NCBI GenBank assembly: GCA_021811305.1
Contig: JAJZPD010000014.1
Span: 1 to 15,645 of the forward strand
DNA: 15,645 nt
From: a bacterium
GTDB taxonomy: Bacteria; Patescibacteriota; Minisyncoccia; UBA6257; Colwellbacteraceae
Direction: 5' to 3'
A program made the position numbers and the translations under genes. This document shows positions 1-6,342 of the stretch, in pieces. Position 1 is the first letter of the stretch. Every line of letters starts with the position of its first letter. The notes beneath the pieces were generated by a model that ran no database searches, was not told the DNA's origin, and was given only the letters and a program-made list of their open reading frames with translations.

Positions 1-10
1 AAAGTTAAAG

Positions 11-82
11 TAGGGACTGGGGATTAGGGTTTAGTCAGCCATCCATCATTTACAGTCTCTAACCCCTAGCCCCTAGTCCCTA
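11..82. repeat. Imperfect inverted repeat rich in CCCTAG words
   Basis: Positions 11-34 and 59-82 are inverted copies of each other, with 20 of 24 positions complementary and a 24-nt loop between them. The right arm contains three tandem variants of CCCTAG. No gene is visible in the first 99 bases. The element lies downstream of the M23 gene, which is read leftwards, so it could act as a transcription end or be a degenerate mobile repeat. There is no clear T-tract, so the terminator reading is weak. Confidence 0.7.
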
Positions 83-88
83 GTAAGT

Positions 89-118
89 GTTTTTCGCTTT
101 TAGCTTTGCGCTTTTTTT
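89..118. repeat. Copy of the AAAGCTAAAAGCG intergenic word
   Basis: Positions 89-107 are the exact reverse complement of 4995-5013 (19 nt). Most of the same word occurs again at 11023-11040. It is followed by a run of T on the plus strand at 112-118. It is one member of the dispersed intergenic repeat family of this window. No opposing arm is visible here; it may lie outside the window or be lost. Confidence 0.75.
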
Positions 119-291
119 ATCCCTTCGTCACCCCCTGAATGGCCGAGACGAGAAACTCCAAAAGTTTTAGCAAGATGCCCAGGAGCTCTTTCATCAAAAG
201 GAGAAAAGTCTGTCCGGCGGCGTTCAGTTGCGGCAGAAGCGAATTCCAATTCATATAGTTTAAGGTTATTGCAGGTAAACCGCCGGGTCAA
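100..291 (-). CDS. Doubtful small ORF downstream of the M23 gene
   Basis: This is an open frame of 63 codons from a TTG at 291 that overlaps the last 26 bases of the M23 gene and ends inside the AAAGCTAAAAGCG repeat word. No ribosome site is evident before the TTG. The middle (about residues 27-57, starting TDFSPFDERAPGHL) uses a consistent set of mostly T- or A-ending codons, which gives it a coding-like look. A later internal start could apply. I do not recognise a domain. It may be a translated repeat, a remnant of a longer gene, or chance. Confidence 0.2.
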   Translation of the reverse strand: MTRRFTCNNLKLYELEFASAATERRRTDFSPFDERAPGHLAKTFGVSRLGHSGGDEGIKKAQS

Positions 292-1597
292 GCGTCGCCG
301 CGACCGGAACCAGGCCGGAGGCCGGCGGCACTCGCAAGAGGCCCGGAGCAGTAGCGGTTTGCCGCCATCCGCCGGCCGGGGTCAAATACAGGCCAAAGTG
401 CAAGTGCGAGCCGGTGGAATAGCCGGTGTTATCCGAATAGGCTATCAACTCTCCCCTCTTAACCTTGTCTCCGGCGGACACCAGGTATTTGGCCAGATGA
501 GCATACAAAGTGCTTAGCCCGTTCTGGTGATCTATTAAAACATATGTTCCGTACTGATATTTTTTCCAGGAGCTTACGTCATTGCGATCCACTCTGACCA
601 CGACTCCGTCGGCCGCGGCATAAATCGGCGTTCCAATCGGCGTTCCGACATCTATTCCGTTATGCGGATGATTTCCATACAAAGAGTGATCGATATTCCC
701 ATAAGCCTGCGTCAGCCTTCCGCTTTCGCCCGCAGAAAGCATGGCAACCGGCCAACTTAATAATCCCTTTATCGCCGACGGAATTTGGCCGGGAGCCAAA
801 GCCGCTTTCAGCTCCTGCTCCATCCGGCTTATTTGCGAGGCAATCGAATCCTGTTGTTCCTGAAGCGAAGTCAACTGTTTTTGATATACGCTTTCCTGGT
901 TTTTTGCCACCGCCAGGACATCGGTTTTGGCGTTTTTCTCTTGAACGGCTATCGCCATCGAGTTCTGCAGGTTCTTCTTCTCCGCTTGTATCGCCTGCCG
1001 CTTCCCTGAAGCATCGGTTAAAGTCTGCTCCAGCTGGTCGGAAAGTTTGTTCAGCTCGCTAATGCTGCTCATAAGGCCGGTCTGCAAGCTATTGGTGTTC
1101 TGAAGTTCGGAAACGGCTTCGGACAGAGTTGAGTTTGACAGAAAAATCTGCAGAGAGCCGCGACCGCCGATCTGCTGCAGCTGGCGCATCGTTGAACCGA
1201 CAGCCTTCTTTTTTGAGGCAACGCTTTCTTGTATCCTCCCTTGGCGGTCATCTATAAGCTGCATTTCCAACTCCAGCTTTTCAATATTAACCTGCCGCGA
1301 CTTAATACCGAGATTTATCTGTTCGATGCCGTAATTGAGCTGCGCGATGGCACCATTTAGCGTTTTCTTCTGCGTTCCGATTTCAGCCAGCCTAGATTGC
1401 GTTTCCTGGATCTTAGAGCTTATAGACTGGAGTTCGGCAGTTTTGCCCGCGATCATCTCCTGTATCGCATCAACGTCCGCGGCAGCGGCAACCGGAGTAA
1501 AAAAGGAAAAGGCTAAAACAAGAGAGAATCCTCCCGCTCCTGCCGCTATAGCCAACGCCCTAGCGAAGCCGGCGCTTTTCTGAATTTTAAATCGCAT
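266..1597 (-). CDS. Secreted coiled-coil M23 (LytM/EnvC-type) peptidoglycan metallopeptidase
   Basis: This is a predicted cell-wall hydrolase, or hydrolase activator, acting outside the membrane on peptidoglycan peptide bridges. Residues 1-40 form a signal peptide with a basic start, a hydrophobic core and an AAAA end near 37-40. Residues about 41-268 are long heptad-like coiled coil rich in Q, E, S and L, as in EnvC. Residues about 305-405 are the M23 domain: H312 and D316 in HNGID, H367 in LYAHL, and H398-L-H400. In this family the first His, the Asp and the last His bind zinc, and all are present, so it looks catalytically intact. The C-terminal tail after 405 is Pro/Ala-rich. Its ATG directly abuts the gltX stop codon and is served by a GGAGG site inside gltX, so it is co-translated from the gltX mRNA. 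Confidence 0.93.
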   Translation of the reverse strand: MRFKIQKSAGFARALAIAAGAGGFSLVLAFSFFTPVAAAADVDAIQEMIAGKTAELQSISSKIQETQSRLAEIGTQKKTLNGAIAQLNYGIEQINLGIKSRQVNIEKLELEMQLIDDRQGRIQESVASKKKAVGSTMRQLQQIGGRGSLQIFLSNSTLSEAVSELQNTNSLQTGLMSSISELNKLSDQLEQTLTDASGKRQAIQAEKKNLQNSMAIAVQEKNAKTDVLAVAKNQESVYQKQLTSLQEQQDSIASQISRMEQELKAALAPGQIPSAIKGLLSWPVAMLSAGESGRLTQAYGNIDHSLYGNHPHNGIDVGTPIGTPIYAAADGVVVRVDRNDVSSWKKYQYGTYVLIDHQNGLSTLYAHLAKYLVSAGDKVKRGELIAYSDNTGYSTGSHLHFGLYLTPAGGWRQTATAPGLLRVPPASGLVPVAATLDPAVYLQ

Positions 1598-3004
1598 CTA
1601 TTCCTCCGCCTTACGGATCCCCGCCTGCACGCGGCGGACGCTTTCAGCCTTTCCCAAAGCCTCCATCATTTCGAACGGCCCCGGAGAGTTCTTCTGCCCG
1701 GAAAGGGAGACGCGCAGCGGCCAGAGCCACTCTCCCCTGCTCTTTTCCCCAAGCATAAACATAATTTTCGCCTCCAGCGCTTTTTCGGTAAACAAATCAT
1801 CTTCCGTGTCCTCCAGAAGCTTAAGCGTCTCCCGAAGATTCTCGGCAACGCGCACGTTTGTTTCTTCCTTCCAACGCAATAAATCTTTCGGATATTCGGG
1901 AAGTTCGAAATAAAAGGCCAAAGCCTCTTTCAGCTCGCTCAGGTTCTTTGTCCGGGTTTTAACCGAATTCAACATTTTTGAATTAACGTTCCACTCGCTA
2001 GGAAGGAACTTTTTCGCCTCTTCCAGGAGTTTTTCATCGGGCAGATGTGAGAGGTAATGAGTGTTGAACCAGTCCAGCTTCTCGGAGTTAAAGACCGCTC
2101 CACCTTTCTGCACGCGGGCGATATCGAACTTCTTGATTATCTCCTCCATGCTCATCACCTCCTGGTCGTCCTGCGGGTGCCAACCCAATAAGGCCAGAAA
2201 GTTCACGATTGCCTCACTTAAATACCCCTTATCGATGTAATCCTGCAGCGAGGTGTCGGCGAACCTTTTAGACATCTTGCTGCGGTCGGGATTCAAGATC
2301 ATCGGGATGTGGGCGAAATGCGGAGTCTCGGCTCCCAGCGCTTTGGCGATGAGTATTTGTTTCGGCGTATTCGAAATATGGTCATCGCCGCGGATGACAT
2401 AATTGATTTTCATCAGCATATCGTCCACCACCACTGCGAACTGATAGAGCGGCTGGTCAAAATTGCGGGCGATAACGAAGTCGCCGATCGGCGCGGTCTC
2501 GAATTTTATCGTCCCGTGAATCAAGTCTTTGAAGCTGACCTCGGTTTCCGGAGTCTTGAAGCGGATGACGTAACTATCCCCGGCTTCGACTTTTTTCGCG
2601 GCCTCTTCTTTCAGTATGGCTCGGCACTTGCCAGAATATTTAGGCGCCAACCCCTGCGAAAGCATCGCCTGCCGCTCCGCCTCCAAATCTTCCTTGCTGC
2701 AAAAACAAGGATAAGCTTTCCCCTCCTCTATCAAATTCTCCAGGTAGCCGCGATAAATCGAAATGCGTTCGCTCTGTTTGTAAAACTCATCCCAGCTTAA
2801 TCCTAGCCAAGAAAGACCGGTTGTAATGTTTTGCGTAAATTCCTCTTTGGAGCGCTCAAAGTCGGTATCCTCTATGCGCAGGATAAACTTCCCGCCGGTC
2901 GCTTTGGCGAAAAGATAGTTGAAAAGGGCCGTTCGGGCGCTGCCGATGTGCAGCGGGCCGGTCGGCGAAGGAGCGAACCTGACTCTGACATCTTCGTAAG
3001 GCAT
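1598..3004 (-). CDS. gltX: Glutamyl-tRNA synthetase
   Basis: A class I aminoacyl-tRNA synthetase that attaches glutamate to tRNA-Glu, and to tRNA-Gln if non-discriminating. At 468 residues it has the usual bacterial length. The HIGH-type motif reads HIGS at 19-22 within APSPTGPLHIGSARTALFNY. The KMSKR signature is at 243-247. The stem-contact region and C-terminal anticodon-binding domain follow, ending in a GKAESVRRVQAGI-like tail. C100, C102 and C127 resemble the zinc cysteines of some GluRS. The ATG at 3004 has no Shine-Dalgarno but has TATAAT 6 nt upstream, so the message may be leaderless. A terminator separates it from the upstream hypothetical gene, and the M23 gene follows with no gap. 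Whether it charges tRNA-Gln cannot be told from sequence alone. Confidence 0.97.
   Translation of the reverse strand: MPYEDVRVRFAPSPTGPLHIGSARTALFNYLFAKATGGKFILRIEDTDFERSKEEFTQNITTGLSWLGLSWDEFYKQSERISIYRGYLENLIEEGKAYPCFCSKEDLEAERQAMLSQGLAPKYSGKCRAILKEEAAKKVEAGDSYVIRFKTPETEVSFKDLIHGTIKFETAPIGDFVIARNFDQPLYQFAVVVDDMLMKINYVIRGDDHISNTPKQILIAKALGAETPHFAHIPMILNPDRSKMSKRFADTSLQDYIDKGYLSEAIVNFLALLGWHPQDDQEVMSMEEIIKKFDIARVQKGGAVFNSEKLDWFNTHYLSHLPDEKLLEEAKKFLPSEWNVNSKMLNSVKTRTKNLSELKEALAFYFELPEYPKDLLRWKEETNVRVAENLRETLKLLEDTEDDLFTEKALEAKIMFMLGEKSRGEWLWPLRVSLSGQKNSPGPFEMMEALGKAESVRRVQAGIRKAEE
1601..1607 (-). promoter_or_regulatory. Shine-Dalgarno of the M23 gene inside the 3' end of gltX
   Basis: On the minus strand GGAGGAA lies 5 nt (from GGAGG) before the ATG at 1597 and within the last gltX codons. 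The gltX TAG (1600-1598) and the M23 ATG (1597-1595) are contiguous. This fixes the M23 start and implies translational coupling. It is one of only two clear Shine-Dalgarno sites in the window. Confidence 0.8.
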
Positions 3005-3010
3005 GTCGGC

Positions 3011-3016
3011 ATTATA
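3011..3016 (-). promoter_or_regulatory. -10 box of gltX, probably a leaderless start
   Basis: A perfect TATAAT on the minus strand ends 6 nt before the gltX ATG (3004), placing the predicted transcription start on or next to the ATG. No good -35 is seen; the expected position falls in the T-rich tail of the upstream terminator. Confidence 0.6.
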
Positions 3017-3036
3017 GCTTAAAAAGCCTTGTTTTA

Positions 3037-3068
3037 AAAGGAAAAGACCGGCTTTTGCAAGTCGGTCT
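3037..3068 (-). terminator. Intrinsic terminator after the 3081-3686 gene
   Basis: On the minus strand a 10-bp stem (3068-3059 with 3054-3045, one wobble pair) with loop GCAA is followed by TTTTCCTTTT. It starts 13 nt after the stop codon of the hypothetical gene. This is the clearest factor-independent terminator in the window. It cuts the long minus-strand array between that gene and gltX. Confidence 0.85.
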
Positions 3069-3080
3069 CCAAAGGTAAGT

Positions 3081-3686
3081 CTAGGAATTGATGACGATCT
3101 CGGAAGCCAAGGGCACTCCCTGCTCGATGCTGAAAACGCTGCGAATGCCGATCGTTCCTCCGACGGTCGAAATCAGGGCCGAAGGGTGAACCGCGTAGAC
3201 CGGCTCCTTGAACAGATCTCTCCCGCGCACCAAGCGATAGAGCAGCGCCGCCCAGAGTATAGTGCTCGTTGCAGCGAACTCTTCGCCGCGCGGCGGAACG
3301 TGGCCGTTGCGGCGGCTCTGCCTGGCTAGATTCGACTTGCGAATCATCAGCCACCCCGGCTTTCCACCGGTAATGCGCAGGAAGCGTTCATCTTCGGAAT
3401 CGAGATTCCGCAGGTCAACAAGCTCCTTCCTCACCGCAAGCAGATGATGGCAGAGAAACTCCGGCGACGGGAGAACCAGAAATGAATCTCTCGGTTGATC
3501 GTCGAGCAGCTCCGGAAAGTCGAAAGATTCAAAGTGCGGGAAGTCTTCGGGCACGAACATCTCCCCGAAGCATTTAGCAACGTCGTCGATGGCAATGAAT
3601 TCTTCTCCGAAAAGCGAACTCAACTCCCTCTCGGTCTGAAAAACCCGATCAAGCACTGCCTGGGCAACGCGCCGATCTGCATCCAT
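3081..3686 (-). CDS. Hypothetical protein, monocistronic
   Basis: I do not recognise a family. The ATG at 3686 is preferred over the ATG at 3716: AAGGAG (3702-3697) lies 10 nt before it, whereas the upstream ATG sits almost at the predicted transcription start and has no ribosome site. This gives 201 residues. The protein is soluble, with no signal peptide or membrane segment. The N-terminal part is acidic and helical (RVAQAVLDRVFQTERELSSL). A middle segment reads LRITGGKPGWLMIRKSNLARQ. The C-terminal half has a hydrophobic stretch (STILWAALLYRLV) and a segment reading HPSALISTVGGTIGIRS. It has its own consensus-like promoter, Shine-Dalgarno and terminator, so it is expressed apart from murG and gltX. 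Codon use resembles its neighbours. Confidence 0.8.
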   Translation of the reverse strand: MDADRRVAQAVLDRVFQTERELSSLFGEEFIAIDDVAKCFGEMFVPEDFPHFESFDFPELLDDQPRDSFLVLPSPEFLCHHLLAVRKELVDLRNLDSEDERFLRITGGKPGWLMIRKSNLARQSRRNGHVPPRGEEFAATSTILWAALLYRLVRGRDLFKEPVYAVHPSALISTVGGTIGIRSVFSIEQGVPLASEIVINS

Positions 3687-3696
3687 TAATCGCCAA

Positions 3697-3702
3697 CTCC
3701 TT
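3697..3702 (-). promoter_or_regulatory. Shine-Dalgarno deciding the start of the 3081-3686 gene
   Basis: AAGGAG on the minus strand lies 10 nt before the ATG at 3686. The competing in-frame ATG at 3716 is upstream of this site and has none of its own. Confidence 0.65.
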
Positions 3703-3725
3703 TTATAGATGTGCAAACTAACGGC

Positions 3726-3754
3726 TGTATAACCCGTGTTGTAAAAAGTGTCAA
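3726..3754 (-). promoter_or_regulatory. Sigma70-type promoter for the 3081-3686 gene
   Basis: On the minus strand a perfect TTGACA (3754-3749), a 17-nt spacer and TATACA (3731-3726) form a strong housekeeping promoter. The -35 starts 4 nt beyond the murG stop codon, in the narrow gap after murG. The predicted start lies near 3719, leaving a short leader that contains the AAGGAG site. Confidence 0.8.
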
Positions 3755-3757
3755 TAA

Positions 3758-4915
3758 CTAAGAGATGGGAGTTCCGGCCAGCTTATAAATCTCCGCGGCG
3801 ATTTCTTTTGCTGCTTCAGGCTTAGAAAACTTAAGCGCTGCTTCGGACATCGCCGCTTTATTCTCAATGCCGGAGAGAATAGAATCCGCGGTTGCCGAAA
3901 ATGTTTCGATGGAAAGATCTTTTTCTTTGATAACCACGGCGGCCCCGGCGGCCGCATATTCTTGAGCGTTGGCCAGTTGGTGGTTTTGTGCTGCTTCTGG
4001 CAATGGTATTAAGATTGAGGGCTTACCGAAGGCCGCAATTTCAAAAACGCTCCCCGCGCCGGAGCGGCTTACTATCAAATCCGCGGCGCGCATGGCCAGC
4101 CGAATGTCGTCGTTAAAATACGGAACCGGCTGGTAGCGGCTTTTTAGCGGTGCTCCCTCCCCTGTCTCAGCAAAACCCGAAAACTCGCGGACAACGCGGT
4201 CATAATTGGCGGTTCCCGTCTGGTGCAGTATCTGGTACTTCGGCAGCAAAGCCCGCAAGTTTTGCAGAACAAAATTGTTCAGCCGCACCGCGCCCTGAGA
4301 CCCGCCAAGGAAAAGCAGGAGAGGCGCCTGCGGGTCGAAGCCGAAGAACTTTTTGAATCCCTCCTGCGTCTTTATCTCCGGTTCCTCGGCCAATAGATAC
4401 TTCCGGATCGGGTTGCCGGCCAGAAACGCTTTCCCGGGGAAATATTTTGCGGCTGAATCAAAAGAGACCGCGACCTTCTGCGCGTACCTCCCGGTCCACA
4501 GGCTGGTCATTCCCGGAATCGCGTCCGATTCGTGAACTAGAATCGGTATCCGATAGAATTTCGCCGCCCAGACCACCGGCAAAGCTCCGGGGCCGCCTTT
4601 GGAGAAAACCGCCTGTGGGCGGAAGAGGCCGACTTTAACCAAAGCCTGAAGCATTCCGATAAGCATCTTCGGCCCCTCGAACAAATTAGTTAAGGAAAAG
4701 TACCGGCGAAGCTTGCTGCCGATTACGCCGCCAACTCGCATACCATTCTTTTCCAAAAGGCCTCGATAAGGCCCGTAAGCCCCTAGGTAACGGATCTCGA
4801 GATCAATTCCCTTTCCGGCCGCCAGCGCCTGCGCCTCGACCGCAACCGCAATCAGCGGATAAATATGCCCCCCAGTCCCCCCTCCGGTAAACAAAATGCG
4901 AATCTTTGAATTCAT
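3758..4915 (-). CDS. murG: MurG, lipid II synthase (GlcNAc transferase)
   Basis: Transfers GlcNAc from UDP-GlcNAc to lipid I, making lipid II on the inner face of the membrane. The 385 residues show a GT-B fold. The N-terminal glycine loop GGTGGH is at 12-17, and HES at 128-130 stands where HEQN is usual. GGSQGA is at 204-209, and RSGAGS at 284-289 is followed by E292 and FGKPSILIPLP. QNHQ at 310-313 contributes to UDP-GlcNAc binding in this family. It lies downstream of ftsW, separated by a 272-nt palindromic block. The ATG at 4915 has no convincing Shine-Dalgarno. HES instead of HEQN is a mild departure. Confidence 0.96.
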   Translation of the reverse strand: MNSKIRILFTGGGTGGHIYPLIAVAVEAQALAAGKGIDLEIRYLGAYGPYRGLLEKNGMRVGGVIGSKLRRYFSLTNLFEGPKMLIGMLQALVKVGLFRPQAVFSKGGPGALPVVWAAKFYRIPILVHESDAIPGMTSLWTGRYAQKVAVSFDSAAKYFPGKAFLAGNPIRKYLLAEEPEIKTQEGFKKFFGFDPQAPLLLFLGGSQGAVRLNNFVLQNLRALLPKYQILHQTGTANYDRVVREFSGFAETGEGAPLKSRYQPVPYFNDDIRLAMRAADLIVSRSGAGSVFEIAAFGKPSILIPLPEAAQNHQLANAQEYAAAGAAVVIKEKDLSIETFSATADSILSGIENKAAMSEAALKFSKPEAAKEIAAEIYKLAGTPIS

Positions 4916-4980
4916 TAATTAAAACCTAATTTAAAATGCTTTTGGTTGCAACAATGACTTTAACGCAAGGGGAAAGCAAA

Positions 4981-5187
4981 AGAGCGCAAAGCGAAAAGCT
5001 AAAAGCGAAAAACAACGGCCAGCAGCTAGCTAAATCCTAAATTCGAAATCCTAAATCCTAAATAAATCACAAATAACAAATTTCAAATACGAAGCGCGAA
5101 CTAGTTTGTAATTTGAAGCTTATAATTTCGATATTCGAATTTAGGATTTTCGGTATTTTGCCTTTTGCGCTTTTCGCTCTACGCTTC
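4981..5187. repeat. Nested inverted-repeat block between ftsW and murG
   Basis: The 272-nt gap 4916-5187 carries no gene; this block fills most of it. A perfect 16-bp inverted pair lies at 5032-5047 and 5134-5149, with more imperfect pairing inward (CAAATTTCAAATAC against GTAATTTGAAGC). An outer pair of another word type lies at about 4981-5011 (AGAGCGCAAAGCG) and 5161-5187 (GCGCTTTTCGCTC). Positions 5039-5058 are the exact reverse complement of 12346-12365 (20 nt). Positions 4994-5011 are identical to 11023-11040 (18 nt). It could end ftsW transcripts or stabilise mRNA ends. No open frame or CRISPR spacing is present. Confidence 0.85.
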
Positions 5188-6273
5188 CTATGCGCTCCTG
5201 CTGATGTTGAGCATCAGGCCCGACATTGTCATAAAGGCCGCCAAGCTGCTGCCTCCGTAGCTGATATACGGCAAAGGAACTCCGGTTAGAGGTATCAGCC
5301 CGGAGGTCGCGCCGACGTGGATGAAAGTCTGGGCGCCGATGATCGTCGCGAATCCGACAAGCACCAGCCGGCCGAACGGATCGCGCGTCTCTTTCGCCAG
5401 CAAGAAGCATCTTGTGATGTAGAAAAGATAAGCCAGTATCAGTATCGTCGCACCAATGAAGCCGAACTCCTCGGCGATGACGGCGAAGATCGCGTCGTTA
5501 ATCCTGGCCGGCAAGTATTCTTTGGTTTGCGATTGGCCGTAGCCGACGCCCCAGAAGCCTCCGCTGCCGATGGTTATGAGCGACTGATTTATCTGGTAGG
5601 CTGCCCCGCTGGTGTTTTGGTTCGGGTGAAGGAAGGTCAGGATGCGCTGCATGCGGTACGGCGTTATGAGCACCGCCAAAACCAAAATTGCGGCCGCCGC
5701 TCCGCCGACGTAAAGTATGTACTTCGTTTTAGCCCCGCCGACAAAATAGACGGCGGTCGCTCCGACCAAGAGCATCACCATGGCGCTGGTCGAGTGCTGC
5801 AGGAGAAGCATGAGGGAAATGAATCCGACGATCGAGACGAACGGAATAAGTCCTTCTTGGATGCCCTTGCGGTCGGCTCGTCCGCTCGAAAGCCATGACG
5901 AAAGGTAAAGCACCAGGGTTATCTTCAGGAATTCCGTCGGCTGGAAAGCCAGCTTGCCTATCCTCAGCCATCTTTCCGCCCCTCCCGCGTCTACGCCGAG
6001 GTGGGTGAAAAGCAGGAGAATCATCAAGACGTTTATTCCGAGAAGTACCGGTGATATTTTTTTCCAAACCTTGTACGGAATATAAAGCGCGGCAAAAAAA
6101 CCCAGCAGGCCCAAGCTGATGCCGTACATAATCTGGTGCTCTAGGTAATAATACGGATTGTTAAATTGGATTTTTCCCAATCCGGAAGAGGCCGAGGCCA
6201 GTTCTATCAATCCGAAAACCACCAAGAGAATGGTGATGACTAATATGATGTAATCGATTTGCCTCTTGTTCAT
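5188..6273 (-). CDS. ftsW: FtsW/RodA-family SEDS peptidoglycan glycosyltransferase, probably FtsW
   Basis: A multi-pass membrane enzyme that polymerises lipid II into glycan strands with a partner transpeptidase. I take the ATG at 6273 (361 residues), because the only upstream in-frame start is a TTG at 6309 without a ribosome site and the family usually begins just before the first helix (IDYIILVITILLVVFGL). Numbered from that ATG, GGAERW is at 97-102 with PTEF at 112-115. NDAIFAVIAEE at 259-269 holds the likely essential Asp at 260. TGVPLPYISYGGSS is at 330-343. About ten hydrophobic segments are visible. Neighbours mraY and murG favour FtsW over RodA, but sequence alone does not settle this. 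Its TAG is directly followed by the repeat block. Confidence 0.92.
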   Translation of the reverse strand: MNKRQIDYIILVITILLVVFGLIELASASSGLGKIQFNNPYYYLEHQIMYGISLGLLGFFAALYIPYKVWKKISPVLLGINVLMILLLFTHLGVDAGGAERWLRIGKLAFQPTEFLKITLVLYLSSWLSSGRADRKGIQEGLIPFVSIVGFISLMLLLQHSTSAMVMLLVGATAVYFVGGAKTKYILYVGGAAAAILVLAVLITPYRMQRILTFLHPNQNTSGAAYQINQSLITIGSGGFWGVGYGQSQTKEYLPARINDAIFAVIAEEFGFIGATILILAYLFYITRCFLLAKETRDPFGRLVLVGFATIIGAQTFIHVGATSGLIPLTGVPLPYISYGGSSLAAFMTMSGLMLNISRSA

Positions 6274-6342
6274 AAAAAAACTGCGGCGTTCAATTAATTT
6301 TATCCGCAAAAGCAGCGGTCAACAATCTTTTCCCGATTAAAG

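Noticed and set aside
2309..2800. Plus-strand open frame of 163 codons
   Set aside because: Antisense to the conserved gltX core, with no own promoter or ribosome site.
3687..3716. Longer start (ATG at 3716) for the hypothetical gene
   Set aside because: It lies almost at the predicted transcription start without a ribosome site, while AAGGAG precedes the ATG at 3686.
4916..5187. CRISPR-like array in the ftsW-murG gap
   Set aside because: Repeated words are inverted and nested, with no regular spacing or unique spacers.
5317..5898. Plus-strand open frame of 193 codons
   Set aside because: It lies wholly antisense to ftsW and has a charged, low-similarity composition typical of a shadow frame.
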